Source: an uncultured SAR86 cluster bacterium
GTDB taxonomy: Bacteria > Pseudomonadota > Gammaproteobacteria > Magnimaribacterales > D2472
Direction: 5' to 3'
DNA length: 64,000 nt
Assembly (NCBI GenBank): GCA_902595065.1
Contig: CACJOM010000004.1
Coordinates: 1-64,000, forward strand
The notes under the pieces were generated by a model that saw only the letters and a list, made by a program, of their open reading frames with translations, was not told the DNA's origin and searched no databases. This document shows, in pieces, positions 28,384-37,783 of this stretch (position 1 is the first letter of the stretch; every line of letters begins with the position of its first letter). A program made the translations under genes and the position numbers.

Positions 28384-28958
28384 CTGTTGCAATAATTGAT
28401 TGCGGAGGATCAAATCTCCGATCTGTATCGATGGCTATAAAAAGACTAGATATGGATTACATTGTTACAGATGATGTATCTTTAATTAATAGTTCTGAGT
28501 TTGTAATACTCCCTGGAGTTGGGTCTGCCCAAAATGTAATGCAAACTTTAAAATCAAAAAATCTCATAGAAATTATTAAGTCACTGAAACAGCCAGTATT
28601 AGGAATATGTATAGGCATGCATATACTTTTCGAGTTCTCCGAAGAAGGTAATTCCCAGTGCTTGGGAATTATTAAAGGAAAAATTACTCGCTTTAATAAT
28701 AAAAATTTAAAAATTCCTCAAATGGGATGGAACAAAGTTCTTTTTCTTGAAGATGAATTAAAAAATCTAGATAACTATTATTATTTTGCTAATAGTTTTT
28801 ATTCTCAAATATATCAATGTACAAAAGCTACAAGTAACTATGGTTTGCCCATTGCTTCTGTAGTACAAAAAGATAATTTTATGGGCTGCCAATTTCATCC
28901 AGAAAAATCTGCAAATGCTGGCATCAAATTTTTAAAATATTTTTTTAGTAAAAGATGA
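28380..28958 (+). CDS. hisH: Imidazole glycerol phosphate synthase, glutaminase subunit
   Basis: HisH releases ammonia from glutamine and channels it to HisF. The 192-residue class I amidotransferase has its nucleophile Cys77 in GICIGMH (usual form GICLGMQ) and His173/Glu175 in FHPEKS. The N-terminal IIDCGGSNLRSV is close to the normal DYGSGNLRS. Translation starts at GTG, overlapping the hisD-hisB stop as GTGA. It overlaps hisA by 4 bases. Confidence 0.96.
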   Translation: MTVAIIDCGGSNLRSVSMAIKRLDMDYIVTDDVSLINSSEFVILPGVGSAQNVMQTLKSKNLIEIIKSLKQPVLGICIGMHILFEFSEEGNSQCLGIIKGKITRFNNKNLKIPQMGWNKVLFLEDELKNLDNYYYFANSFYSQIYQCTKATSNYGLPIASVVQKDNFMGCQFHPEKSANAGIKFLKYFFSKR

Positions 28959-29674
28959 AAGTACTGCCAGCAATTGATTTAAAAGATGGAAACTGCGTTA
29001 GGCTGTTTAAAGGTAATTTTTTACAAGTCACTAAATATAATGATGATCCAATTAACCAAGTAAAAACCTTCTTAGATCATGATTTAAATTATCTTCATAT
29101 AGTAGATCTTGATGGGGCTGAATCTGGCAACCAACTTAACATAAATTTAATAAAAGAAATATTAAAGATCCCATCTATAAAGATTCAATTGGGTGGAGGT
29201 ATCAGAAATATTGATAGTATCTCTAGAATGATTGATTTAGGTGTCTCCAGAGTAATTCTTGGGACTTCCATATTTACTGATAATTTTTTAAATAAAGTGA
29301 AAGCAAATTTTGATCCAAATCAAATTGTTCTAGCTCTAGATTTTAAGAATATTGAAGATGAGCTAATGATTTTTACTCATGGGTGGAAAGAAAATAGTAA
29401 GGTGAATTTGTTTGATTTTATTTCAGATAATTCCTTCTTTAAAAATATTCTTGCCACCGATATATCTCTTGATGGGGTGTTAATGGGTCCAAGTTTTAAT
29501 GCATATAAAAAAATACTTGACTTATATCCCTCAATAAATCTTATTGCCTCTGGGGGAATTCGATCAAAAAAGGATCTTAATGCATTAAGTAAATTAAATA
29601 TAAAGGAGGCTGTTGTAGGTAAAGCTATTTATGAACAAGAAATTTCACTAACTGACCTTTCAAATGATTACTAA
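28955..29674 (+). CDS. hisA: ProFAR isomerase
   Basis: HisA performs the Amadori rearrangement of ProFAR to PRFAR. The 239-residue (beta/alpha)8 barrel shows PAIDLKDGNCVRLFKG, with the first catalytic Asp, then IVDLDGAESG, IQLGGGIRN and, in the second half, LIASGGIRSKKDL, the duplicated phosphate-binding pattern. It overlaps hisH by 4 bases and hisF by 11 bases. Confidence 0.96.
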   Translation: MKVLPAIDLKDGNCVRLFKGNFLQVTKYNDDPINQVKTFLDHDLNYLHIVDLDGAESGNQLNINLIKEILKIPSIKIQLGGGIRNIDSISRMIDLGVSRVILGTSIFTDNFLNKVKANFDPNQIVLALDFKNIEDELMIFTHGWKENSKVNLFDFISDNSFFKNILATDISLDGVLMGPSFNAYKKILDLYPSINLIASGGIRSKKDLNALSKLNIKEAVVGKAIYEQEISLTDLSNDY

Positions 29675-30431
29675 GAGAATTATTCCATGTTTAGATGTTA
29701 GGGATGGCATGGTCGTGAAAGGCATTCAATTTAAAAACCATAAAATCGTTGGATCGATAGTCAGTTTAGCAAACAAATATTCTGATGAGGGTGCTGATGA
29801 ATTAGTTTTTTATGACATAGGAGCAAGCACTATAGGATCAACACTAAAAAAAGAATGGGTATCAAAAATTGCAGATGTCATAAATATACCATTCTGTGTA
29901 GCAGGCGGTATTAAGTCAGTTGATGATGCAAGAGATATTTTAAATTTAGGTGCAGACAAGGTATCTATTAACACCCCTGCACTTCAAGATCCAAGTCTTA
30001 TTTCTGCACTTAGCAAAGAATTTGGTTCCCAGTGTGTTGTTATTGGCATGGATGTAAAAACCATTGATGAAAAAAGCTATCTATTTGCTAAAACTGGAAG
30101 TGAAAAAACATCCCATCAAACGAATATAATTGCTTCAGATTGGATTAAAAAAGTACAAAATCTTGGAGCTGGTGAAGTGGTAATAAACTCAATGAATAAA
30201 GATGGTATGAAAAACGGTTATGATATTGAGCTTTTACAAGATTTAAGTAATGTTTGTAAAATACCAATGATTGCCTCAGGGGGTGCTGGATCTACAAAAG
30301 ATTTTGTTGATGTATTTACCAATACAAATGTTGATGGCGCCCTAGCTGCCAGCATTTTCCACAATAATGAATATTCAATCAATCAAGTAAAAACATCTCT
30401 TAAAGGAAATAAAATTAACGTAAGGATATGA
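29664..30431 (+). CDS. hisF: Imidazole glycerol phosphate synthase, cyclase subunit
   Basis: HisF uses HisH-derived ammonia to turn PRFAR into imidazole glycerol phosphate and AICAR. The 255-residue barrel has RIIPCLDVRDGMVVKG (catalytic Asp), VAGGIKSVDDAR, GEVVINSMNKDGMKNGYD (second catalytic Asp) and IASGGAGSTKDF. It overlaps hisA and, by 4 bases, hisI. AICAR re-enters purine synthesis downstream of PurB's first reaction. Confidence 0.97.
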   Translation: MITKRIIPCLDVRDGMVVKGIQFKNHKIVGSIVSLANKYSDEGADELVFYDIGASTIGSTLKKEWVSKIADVINIPFCVAGGIKSVDDARDILNLGADKVSINTPALQDPSLISALSKEFGSQCVVIGMDVKTIDEKSYLFAKTGSEKTSHQTNIIASDWIKKVQNLGAGEVVINSMNKDGMKNGYDIELLQDLSNVCKIPMIASGGAGSTKDFVDVFTNTNVDGALAASIFHNNEYSINQVKTSLKGNKINVRI

Positions 30432-31024
30432 AAATGATCAATCTGGATTGGAAGAAGGTGAATGGTTTAATGCCTGCAATTATTCAAGATAGTGAAACGC
30501 TCGAAATTTTGATGCTTGGTTACATGAATAAGGAAGCACTAGAGAAAACACAAAAATCAGGGTACGCAACATTTTTTAGTAGAACAAGGAATTGTTTATG
30601 GACCAAAGGCGAGACTTCAGGAAATAAGCTAGATGTAAAGAAAATATTACATGATTGTGATAATGATACTTTGCTTGTTCTAGCCAAAAATTCTGGTCCA
30701 ACCTGCCACTTAGGCCAAAACTCATGCTTTAAAGAAGCTCCAGCTTCAAACCATATAATTACTGAATTAGAAAGGACAATTGATTTTAGATTCGACGAAG
30801 GTGATATAAATTCTTATACATATCAGCTATATAAGGATGGCATTAAAGAGATTGCAAAAAAAGTGACTGAGGAAGCTGGAGAAGTGTCAATTGCAGCTGT
30901 TACAAATGACGGTCAAGTCATAAATGAGTCAGCTGATTTGGTTTATCATTTATTGGTAATGCTTAGAAAATTAGATATGAATTTTTCTGATGTTTTGGAT
31001 GAATTGGTTACTAGATCTAAATAA
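30428..31024 (+). CDS. hisI: Bifunctional phosphoribosyl-AMP cyclohydrolase / phosphoribosyl-ATP pyrophosphatase
   Basis: HisIE catalyses steps two and three of histidine synthesis. Residues about 1-110 form the cyclohydrolase domain, with metal site DCDNDTLL and the zinc cysteines in GPTCHLGQNSCF. Residues about 111-198 form the pyrophosphatase, with KKVTEEAGEVSIAA and ESADLVYHLLVML. The total of 198 is the usual fused size. It closes the operon; its stop is 2 bases from the convergent symporter gene. hisC and a histidinol-phosphatase are missing from this operon and must be elsewhere. Confidence 0.97.
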   Translation: MKMINLDWKKVNGLMPAIIQDSETLEILMLGYMNKEALEKTQKSGYATFFSRTRNCLWTKGETSGNKLDVKKILHDCDNDTLLVLAKNSGPTCHLGQNSCFKEAPASNHIITELERTIDFRFDEGDINSYTYQLYKDGIKEIAKKVTEEAGEVSIAAVTNDGQVINESADLVYHLLVMLRKLDMNFSDVLDELVTRSK

Positions 31025-31026
31025 TT

Positions 31027-32691
31027 TTATTTCTCTATTACATAGCTCGTAACCTGCTCTTTCATTTCTTTTCTAAGAACAAATAATGCTATTAAATTAG
31101 GTATACTCACTAGCGCAACTACAACATATGCAATATTCCATATAATTTCAGTGTCAATAACTGCTGCAAGAATAAAACTAAATACATAAATCATTCGATA
31201 AACTTGCACTCCACCTTCGCCAAAAATATATGCTGTAGACCTATCTCCATAATATGACCAAGCGATAGCAGTAGAGAAAGCGAATAATAGCAACCCAATA
31301 GCAACAATATATTCACCTACAACTCCCAAGACTCCAGATGAGAAAGCTTTAGCAGTAAGCTCAGCAGAGTGAATTAATGATTTACCGGAAACCTTAACGC
31401 CCAAATCATCAATTGAACCATTAGAAATATCTATAAATCCATTGATTAATTTTCCATCTTTCATAAATAGAACATCTTCAGCTATAGATTGCTTATGAAA
31501 GATAGTAATATTATCTTGTTGAATTTTTCCCTCGAGGACTTCAAGTGATCCTGAATAATTTTTTACGGATGATGTATTGTTTGTAAAATTACGTCTATCA
31601 AGAATAAATTTACCTAACTCCTCAACATCATTTGCATTTTCTTCGCTGTAAGAACCATCAAATATAAACATAGATGTGCGATCAAATGAATTCTCATATT
31701 TTTGAGTCCACGCACCACTAGACAAAATAACAAGAGCAGTAACACTGCATACAACTATAGTATCTATAAATGGCTCGAGGATTGATACCATTCCTTGTTC
31801 AACTGACTTTTCAGTTTTTGCTGATGCGTGAGCTATTGGAGAGGACCCTTGACCAGCTTCATTTGAGTAAAGTCCACGAGCAACTCCCAATTTAAGGCTC
31901 ATTGCAAAACTTGCACCTAGGAAACCTCCTACTGCTGCTGACCCAGTAAATACTTGAGAAAAAATTGCATTAAACGAAGGAATGATATTTTCATAATTTT
32001 CAATCAAGATGATCAAAGCACCACCAAAATAAATTACACCCATGATAGGTACTAGCTTGCTTGCTATTTGAGCTATCCTTTTTATACCCCCTACAATAAT
32101 AATCCATAACAATAAACCCAATACAAGGCCTGTTAAAAGTTTAGGGATACTGAATGTTGATTCTAAGACATTAGCTATATTATTGATCTGCGGCATATTA
32201 CCGCTTCCTATAGCGCAAATCATCATCAAGGCAGCAAAAAGAATTCCTACCCACTTCATATTCAATCCCTGCTCTATGTAATACATTGGACCACCAGAAA
32301 TAGAACCATCAGATAAAGTTGTTCTATATTTATGAGCCATGGTCACTTCAACAAACTTAGTTGTCATTCCGAAGATAGCTGTTACCCACATCCAAAAAAT
32401 TGCTGCAGGTCCACCTACCCATATTGCAAGAGCAACACCACCAATATTACCTGTTCCAACAGCACCTGACATAGCTGTAGTTAATGCCTCAAAGGGACTG
32501 GTTTCTCCTTCCGTTTCTTCTTTTACATATTTACCGGTAACAATTCTCCAGCCATGACTAAAAAACCTAAATTGAGGAAAACCAAGATAAAAGGTAAAAA
32601 AAATGCCAGTTCCAATCAGTAATGCTGGAAACCACCAAGAACCACTAAGATAACCATCTAATAGTAATAAAAAATCATTAAATGCAACCAT
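31027..32691 (-). CDS. Sodium:amino-acid (alanine/glycine) symporter, AGCS family
   Basis: An inner-membrane sodium-coupled symporter of the AGCS family, 554 residues. The family signature region is clear: GNIGGVALAIWVGGPAAIFW near the N-terminus and GLYSNEAGQGSSPIAHASAK in the middle. The C-terminal helices after AELTAKAFSSG are normal. Between about residues 330 and 440 an extra hydrophilic segment of about 100 residues interrupts the usual short loop, which explains the length (most members are 440-500). Sodium-driven uptake fits the Na+-NQR and NhaB in the window. The substrate is probably alanine or glycine. Confidence 0.9.
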   Translation of the reverse strand: MVAFNDFLLLLDGYLSGSWWFPALLIGTGIFFTFYLGFPQFRFFSHGWRIVTGKYVKEETEGETSPFEALTTAMSGAVGTGNIGGVALAIWVGGPAAIFWMWVTAIFGMTTKFVEVTMAHKYRTTLSDGSISGGPMYYIEQGLNMKWVGILFAALMMICAIGSGNMPQINNIANVLESTFSIPKLLTGLVLGLLLWIIIVGGIKRIAQIASKLVPIMGVIYFGGALIILIENYENIIPSFNAIFSQVFTGSAAVGGFLGASFAMSLKLGVARGLYSNEAGQGSSPIAHASAKTEKSVEQGMVSILEPFIDTIVVCSVTALVILSSGAWTQKYENSFDRTSMFIFDGSYSEENANDVEELGKFILDRRNFTNNTSSVKNYSGSLEVLEGKIQQDNITIFHKQSIAEDVLFMKDGKLINGFIDISNGSIDDLGVKVSGKSLIHSAELTAKAFSSGVLGVVGEYIVAIGLLLFAFSTAIAWSYYGDRSTAYIFGEGGVQVYRMIYVFSFILAAVIDTEIIWNIAYVVVALVSIPNLIALFVLRKEMKEQVTSYVIEK

Positions 32692-32700
32692 AATTAATCC

Positions 32701-32934
32701 TTATTTTTCAACCCAATCCATTAAGTCCGTATAGCCACCTATCAATTGATCATCAACAAAAATCTGAGGCATAGTTCTAGCATTTGGATTCCTGGTCATA
32801 AGTGATTCAAAGACCTCGGGAATCTCAACATTATGCTCTACATAGGTGATGTCATTTTGTGAAAAGTAATGCTTGGCTTTATCACAAAACACACAATTTG
32901 ATTTAGAATATATTTCAACATTTTTTAACATCAT
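32701..32934 (-). CDS. grxC: Glutaredoxin (GrxC-like)
   Basis: A 77-residue dithiol glutaredoxin that reduces disulfides with glutathione. The active site is CVFC (Cys15-Cys18), so the usual proline of CPYC is replaced. The cis-proline segment TMPQIF and the glutathione-binding GGYTDL are present. It starts only 15 bases from the divergent SDR gene and is followed by the symporter after 9 bases. Confidence 0.9.
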   Translation of the reverse strand: MMLKNVEIYSKSNCVFCDKAKHYFSQNDITYVEHNVEIPEVFESLMTRNPNARTMPQIFVDDQLIGGYTDLMDWVEK

Positions 32935-32949
32935 AGGATTATAAGCTAA

Positions 32950-33714
32950 ATGTCATTATTTAATTTAAAAAATAAATCATTTTTGATAACTGGATCTTCA
33001 AAAGGTATTGGTAAATCAATTGCATATCATGCAGCATCTCATGGAGCTAAAGTAATTATCTCAAGTAGAAAAATTGATGCATGCAGGGAAACAGCAGACG
33101 AGATAAATGAACAAATTGGATCTGAATTAGCTTTTCCTATTGCGGGCAATATTGCCCATGAAGAAGAACTTATAAACCTAGTAAATGAAACCAATAAGCT
33201 ATTAGGTAAAATAGATGTACTAATCTGTAATGCTGCAACAAATCCTTTCATGGGCTCAATGGCAGATATTCCCTCAGATGCATTTGATAAGGTTATGAAT
33301 AATAATATTAAGGCAAACCACATATTAACTAACTTAGTCACACCTCAAATGATTGAGCGAAAAGATGGTGTAATAATTATTATTTCAAGTGTTGGAGGCA
33401 CGAGAGGTAATAATCTCATAGGTACTTATAACCTTAGCAAAGCAGCTGATATACAAATGGTAAAAAATATTGCAGTAGGATATGGGCATCACAATATAAG
33501 AGCTAATAGCATTGCCCCAGGGCTTATTCGTACTGATTTTGCTAAAGGTTTATGGGAAAATCCAGCTATTCTTGAGCAATATACAAGCACTCACCCCATG
33601 AAAAGGATTGGAGAACCAGACGAAGTTGCTGGTGCTGCAATAATGTTGGCTTCTGACGCAGGAAAATACATTAATGGTCAAACTATAATCGTTGACGGCG
33701 GAGCAACTGCTTAA
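32950..33714 (+). CDS. SDR-family oxidoreductase
   Basis: A classical short-chain dehydrogenase of 254 residues. It has the cofactor motif TGSSKGIGKSIA, NAATNPF, a catalytic Ser in IIISSVGG, and Tyr-x-x-x-Lys in YNLSKAAD. The C-terminal region (IRTDFAKGL, GQTIIVDGGATA) resembles the DHRS4-like and 3-oxoacyl-reductase-like group. The substrate cannot be assigned. It is a single gene between divergent grxC (15 bases away) and convergent holB (4-base TTAA overlap). Confidence 0.88.
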   Translation: MSLFNLKNKSFLITGSSKGIGKSIAYHAASHGAKVIISSRKIDACRETADEINEQIGSELAFPIAGNIAHEEELINLVNETNKLLGKIDVLICNAATNPFMGSMADIPSDAFDKVMNNNIKANHILTNLVTPQMIERKDGVIIIISSVGGTRGNNLIGTYNLSKAADIQMVKNIAVGYGHHNIRANSIAPGLIRTDFAKGLWENPAILEQYTSTHPMKRIGEPDEVAGAAIMLASDAGKYINGQTIIVDGGATA

Positions 33715-34721
33715 GTAAAAAGATTTTTAATTTTATAAAAAAAATTATTAAGGCCAATCTGCTCGTTTAATGATGGAACTTTATTAAGTTGAAATTTGTA
33801 ATCAACTAATTCTTCAATCAAATCTGATGCCTGCCTGGGATCAAATGTTATATTTTCTAAAGATGTGATCAACGGATGAGTTTTATAAAAATTTTGATTT
33901 ATTCCTATGCATGTTTTCAAAAATAAAATAATAGAATTAATTTTTTCATCAAATGATAAATTTATTTCTTTGTAAAATTTCATTAAATCAGGCGTGGTTG
34001 TATCGCCAAGACAATAAGAATTGAGATTTTGTGAAATATTCATGTATTGGTCTGCCAAGTCATTATTGATTAAATGCTCAATTTCTAAAGGCGTAGAGTC
34101 CGGAGCAAAATTTAATGATGAATAATCAATATAACCTTGATCTGAAATCCATTGATCAAGATCAGATGTTTCAGGATTTTTAATTGAAATTAAACTTGAG
34201 CGACTATATATAGTCGGTAAGAAATATTTACGTTGATTTGAAACAAGAAGTATATGTTTGTTTGCAGGCAATTCCTCTAGAGTTTTTAGTAACGCGTTTT
34301 GTGCATTGATATTCATTAAATGAGCATCTAACACTAGTCCAACTCTTTTCTCAGATACTGAATTAGTCATTGTCATAAATTCATTTAAAGCCCTTACTCC
34401 TTCAATTTTTTTTGAATTTAAATCATCTTTCTTAGCTTTAGAATATGTATGCAGTACGCTAGAGCATGAGTCTCTCTCAAGAAAACAGTAATCAGGATGT
34501 GAGCCAGCTAAGAAGTAATGACAAGAATTGCATACACCACAGGGTGCCAAGTCATCATTACATAATAATTTTTGAGCAAAATATTTAGCAAGTTCTTTCT
34601 TAGCTAAACCTAACTCTCCTTCAATAATTGATGAAGAAGGAAAAAGGATATTTTGATGTGTACTGATTGCATCAGTCAGCCACGGAAATCGGTTAACACT
34701 CATGCTAAAATAATCGCTCAA
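33711..34721 (-). CDS. holB: DNA polymerase III delta prime subunit
   Basis: HolB is part of the clamp loader. The 336-residue protein has a degenerate ATP site (GELGLAKKELA), as delta prime subunits do not hydrolyse ATP, and a zinc module CGVCNSCHYF followed by SHPDYCFLE. The sensor-like segment LLKTLEELPANKHILLVSNQ is typical. It overlaps tmk by 17 bases and completes the mltG-tmk-holB order seen in enteric bacteria. Confidence 0.93.
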   Translation of the reverse strand: MSDYFSMSVNRFPWLTDAISTHQNILFPSSSIIEGELGLAKKELAKYFAQKLLCNDDLAPCGVCNSCHYFLAGSHPDYCFLERDSCSSVLHTYSKAKKDDLNSKKIEGVRALNEFMTMTNSVSEKRVGLVLDAHLMNINAQNALLKTLEELPANKHILLVSNQRKYFLPTIYSRSSLISIKNPETSDLDQWISDQGYIDYSSLNFAPDSTPLEIEHLINNDLADQYMNISQNLNSYCLGDTTTPDLMKFYKEINLSFDEKINSIILFLKTCIGINQNFYKTHPLITSLENITFDPRQASDLIEELVDYKFQLNKVPSLNEQIGLNNFFYKIKNLFT

Positions 34722-35298
34722 TTAAAGCTTTAGTTTGCTTGCTTAATAATTCAATAGATTGAGAGGCATCAAGAATTTCAACTTCATTATTTTTATCTGC
34801 TAAATGCTGATAACCCTTTCTAACATCTTCAAAGAAATCAATTCCAGAAGACTCAATTCTATCAATAACATCATTAACTTTTCTTTCAAATCCTAGTTTG
34901 ACATCTAAATCATAAATTATTGTTAAGTCAGGGGTTGGACAGTTAATTCCTTCTATTAAATAATTAATTAATTCTAGCGAAATCTTACGTCCATAACCCT
35001 GGTACGCGATGGATGCATGATAATACCTATCACACAAAACAAAGTCTTCATTAGAATCAATTAAGTGCTCTTTAATCATTTCGGATCTTGCGGCAAACAT
35101 TAGTAATAGCTCTGTATTAAAAGATATATTAGATTCCTTGGAGAGAAGTAACTCTCTTATCTTTTCACCGAAATCAGTTGATCCTGGTTCTCTAAGAAGC
35201 TTGGTAGTAAAGCCTTTTGCTTTTAACCAATCTATGATTAGACTGATTTGAGTTGATTTACCAACCCCTTCTATTCCTTCAAATGTTATTAATCTCAT
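34705..35298 (-). CDS. tmk: Thymidylate kinase
   Basis: Tmk phosphorylates dTMP to dTDP. The 197-residue protein carries the P-loop FEGIEGVGKST (7-16 region), LLREPGSTDFGEKIR, the DRYYHASIAYQGYGR substrate segment and a LID region with Arg residues. Length and motifs are normal. It lies 3 bases after mltG and overlaps holB by 17 bases. Confidence 0.97.
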   Translation of the reverse strand: MRLITFEGIEGVGKSTQISLIIDWLKAKGFTTKLLREPGSTDFGEKIRELLLSKESNISFNTELLLMFAARSEMIKEHLIDSNEDFVLCDRYYHASIAYQGYGRKISLELINYLIEGINCPTPDLTIIYDLDVKLGFERKVNDVIDRIESSGIDFFEDVRKGYQHLADKNNEVEILDASQSIELLSKQTKALIERLF

Positions 35299-35301
35299 CG
35301 T

Positions 35302-36267
35302 CTAGTTAAGTTGATATTTTCTTACAGCCTCAAGATGTTCCTCATAAGTCTTAGAAAATTTATGAGTTCCATCCCCCTTAGCTACAAAGTATAGATAATC
35401 ATTTTTCATACCCAATATTACTGCTTCCAATGATGATTGGCTAATAGTTGAGATTGGAGTTGGAGGTAACCCTGAAATTTGATATGTATTAAAAGGATTA
35501 TTCCTATCTTTCAGGTTTGCTTTGGTAATATCCCCATTAAAATCAGGCATCAAGCCATAAATAATTGTTGGATCGGCCTGCAATTTCATTCCTATAGAAA
35601 GTCTATGCAAGAATACCCCGGCTATAATTGGCTTCTCATCATCATTACCCGCTTCTTTTTCTACTATTGAAGCAAGAATTAAAGCATCAGCTAAGTTATC
35701 TAAAGGTAAATTGGAACTTTTTTCTAACCAATAACTATTTGCTAATTGAAAAAATTCTTCTTGAGATTGTTGTAATAATCTTGCCGCTGAAGAAGAGTTT
35801 TTGTAAAAGTACGTCTCTGGCTTTAATGTTCCCTCTATGAAGTCAAATCGATTGTCTAAACAATTAAAGTTACTACAATCATTGGTTAAATTTGATTCCG
35901 AAAGAATTTTCTTAATCTCAAATAAGTTTTTACCTTCAGGAATTTGTAACTTAAAAATGGCAACATCACCATTATTCACTGAGGATATAAAATTTTTCCA
36001 AGATTGATTTTTAATATAATAATGCCCAGCTTGAGCTACGTTAATACCATTGACTCTTATATATATCTTTAACATTACCTCTTGCAAAGGATGTAGCGAA
36101 AAATTTTTAAGTATTGAATTATAGGATGCCCCCTCTTTCACCGTATAAAATTCAAGGCCATTATGAACTCTATTGTAAGAAGATGATTCGGATGTTCCTA
36201 ATATAACAATTATTGATATAACTAGAGTAAGTAGGATTATAGAAATTTTAGATTTTTTTGAAGACAA
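35302..36267 (-). CDS. mltG: Endolytic murein transglycosylase MltG
   Basis: MltG is an inner-membrane lytic transglycosylase that ends growing glycan strands. The protein has an N-terminal transmembrane helix, then the YceG/LysM-like region and the catalytic domain with SIVEKEAG (Glu is the catalytic acid), KLQADPTIIYG and NPFNTYQISGLPPTPI. No ATG is available at the beginning; TTG codons at 36267, 36288 and 36294 are candidates. I list 36267, 14 bases after a GGAGG. The others overlap the fabF end further. pabC, normally between fabF and mltG in enteric bacteria, is absent. Confidence 0.93.
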   Translation of the reverse strand: MSSKKSKISIILLTLVISIIVILGTSESSSYNRVHNGLEFYTVKEGASYNSILKNFSLHPLQEVMLKIYIRVNGINVAQAGHYYIKNQSWKNFISSVNNGDVAIFKLQIPEGKNLFEIKKILSESNLTNDCSNFNCLDNRFDFIEGTLKPETYFYKNSSSAARLLQQSQEEFFQLANSYWLEKSSNLPLDNLADALILASIVEKEAGNDDEKPIIAGVFLHRLSIGMKLQADPTIIYGLMPDFNGDITKANLKDRNNPFNTYQISGLPPTPISTISQSSLEAVILGMKNDYLYFVAKGDGTHKFSKTYEEHLEAVRKYQLN

Positions 36268-37480
36268 GTGTAGAATTGGTTCCTCCAAATCCAAAAGAGT
36301 TATTCATAGCTACAGAGACATTTTTTTCAATTGAAACTAAGGGCGTATAATTTAAATCACAGAGAGGATCGGGATTATCTAAATTGATAGTTGGAGGTAT
36401 GACTCCTTCATTAATAGCTTTAATGCAGAAAATTGATTCAATGGCACCAGCCGCTCCTAGAGTATGACCAGTCATAGATTTTGTTGAACTAATTTGAGGA
36501 ACTGACTCACCGAACACATTCTTTAAAGCAATAGTTTCTGCAACATCTCCAAGTGGTGTTGATGTTCCATGAGCGTTAATATAATCAACATCTGATAAGT
36601 TGATCTCAGCATCAAGAATTGCATTAGACATTGCTAGAGCTGCACCTCTACCATCCTCGGGCGGTGCTGTCATATGATAAGCATCTGAACTAGCTCCAAA
36701 TCCAATAATTTCAGCATGTATTGTTGCACCGCGAGCCTTTGCATGATCAATATCTTCGAGTACTAAAGATCCAGCACCATCAGAAAGAACAAATCCATCT
36801 CTGTCTCTATCCCATGGTCGACTAGCTGCTTTTGGATCTGAATTTGTAGAAAGAGCTCTTGCAGCTATAAATCCTGCAATTGAAAGAGGAGTCGAAGCCA
36901 TTTCAGCACCCCCTGCTATCATTATATCCGCTTCTCCACACGCTATAGATCTAGCTGCAGTTCCAATACAATGATTTCCAGTAGAACAAGCAGTTACAAC
37001 AGAGGTGTTTGGACCCATAAATCCATGCTTAATGGATACAAGCCCAGAAATCATATTCACAATAGATCCGGGCACAAAAAATGGAGAGACTTTCTTATAA
37101 CCGCGCTCAGCTAATAAAACTTTATTCTTTTCTATTGTGTCTATTCCGCCTATACCCGCTCCAAAATTAACACCAACTCTGGTTAAATCAATTTTTGAAT
37201 CAAGAATTCCAGAATTTTCAATTGATTGATTTGCAGCAATGATTCCATATTGAATAAATGGATCAATTCTTCTTATCTCTTTTGAGTCTAGAAAATTTTC
37301 AGGTTCAAAATTCTTAAGCCTGCCACCGATTTTTACAGGGTTATCCTCTAAGCCTATATCAATTAGATCAATACCACTTTTGCCATCAACACAGGATTGC
37401 CAAGCAGTTTTAACAGTATTACCTATTGGTGAAAGAATACCTAGACCAGTAACTACAACCCTTCTGTGTAGTTGCTTCAT
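36248..37480 (-). CDS. fabF: 3-oxoacyl-ACP synthase II
   Basis: FabF elongates acyl-ACP by condensing it with malonyl-ACP. The 410-residue thiolase-fold enzyme has the nucleophile Cys165 in VVTACSTGNH, and the two catalytic histidines in NAHGTSTPLGD and MTGHTLGAAGA. FGFGGTNST closes the protein. It follows acpP after 10 bases. Because fabH is absent from this cluster, whichever enzyme starts fatty-acid synthesis is encoded elsewhere or replaced. Confidence 0.97.
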   Translation of the reverse strand: MKQLHRRVVVTGLGILSPIGNTVKTAWQSCVDGKSGIDLIDIGLEDNPVKIGGRLKNFEPENFLDSKEIRRIDPFIQYGIIAANQSIENSGILDSKIDLTRVGVNFGAGIGGIDTIEKNKVLLAERGYKKVSPFFVPGSIVNMISGLVSIKHGFMGPNTSVVTACSTGNHCIGTAARSIACGEADIMIAGGAEMASTPLSIAGFIAARALSTNSDPKAASRPWDRDRDGFVLSDGAGSLVLEDIDHAKARGATIHAEIIGFGASSDAYHMTAPPEDGRGAALAMSNAILDAEINLSDVDYINAHGTSTPLGDVAETIALKNVFGESVPQISSTKSMTGHTLGAAGAIESIFCIKAINEGVIPPTINLDNPDPLCDLNYTPLVSIEKNVSVAMNNSFGFGGTNSTLVFKKI

Positions 37481-37490
37481 TTAAGAAAGT

Positions 37491-37721
37491 TTAGCTATTT
37501 GAATTTATGTAATTAACAGCTTCTTCAACAGTTGAAATCTTCTCAGCTTCTTCGTCAGCAATTTCCAGTTCAAACTCTTCTTCAAGTGCCATGACTAGTT
37601 CTACTGTATCAAGCGAATCAGCTCCTAAATCATCAACAAATGAAGAGTCATTATTTACCTCACTATCTCCAACGCCGAGTTGCTCACAAACAATTTTTCT
37701 TACTCTTTCTTCGATACTCAC
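37491..37721 (-). CDS. acpP: Acyl carrier protein
   Basis: The carrier of growing fatty acyl chains. The 76-residue acidic helical protein has the phosphopantetheine attachment serine (Ser36) in [19 protein letters not shown] and is nearly superimposable on enteric AcpP. It lies between fabG and fabF, as in enteric bacteria. Confidence 0.98.
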   Translation of the reverse strand: MSIEERVRKIVCEQLGVGDSEVNNDSSFVDDLGADSLDTVELVMALEEEFELEIADEEAEKISTVEEAVNYINSNS

Positions 37722-37783
37722 TGGGCATCCTCCGTTTAAAAAAATCTATTCTACAACATTTACAGCAAAAACAAATAAAATCA

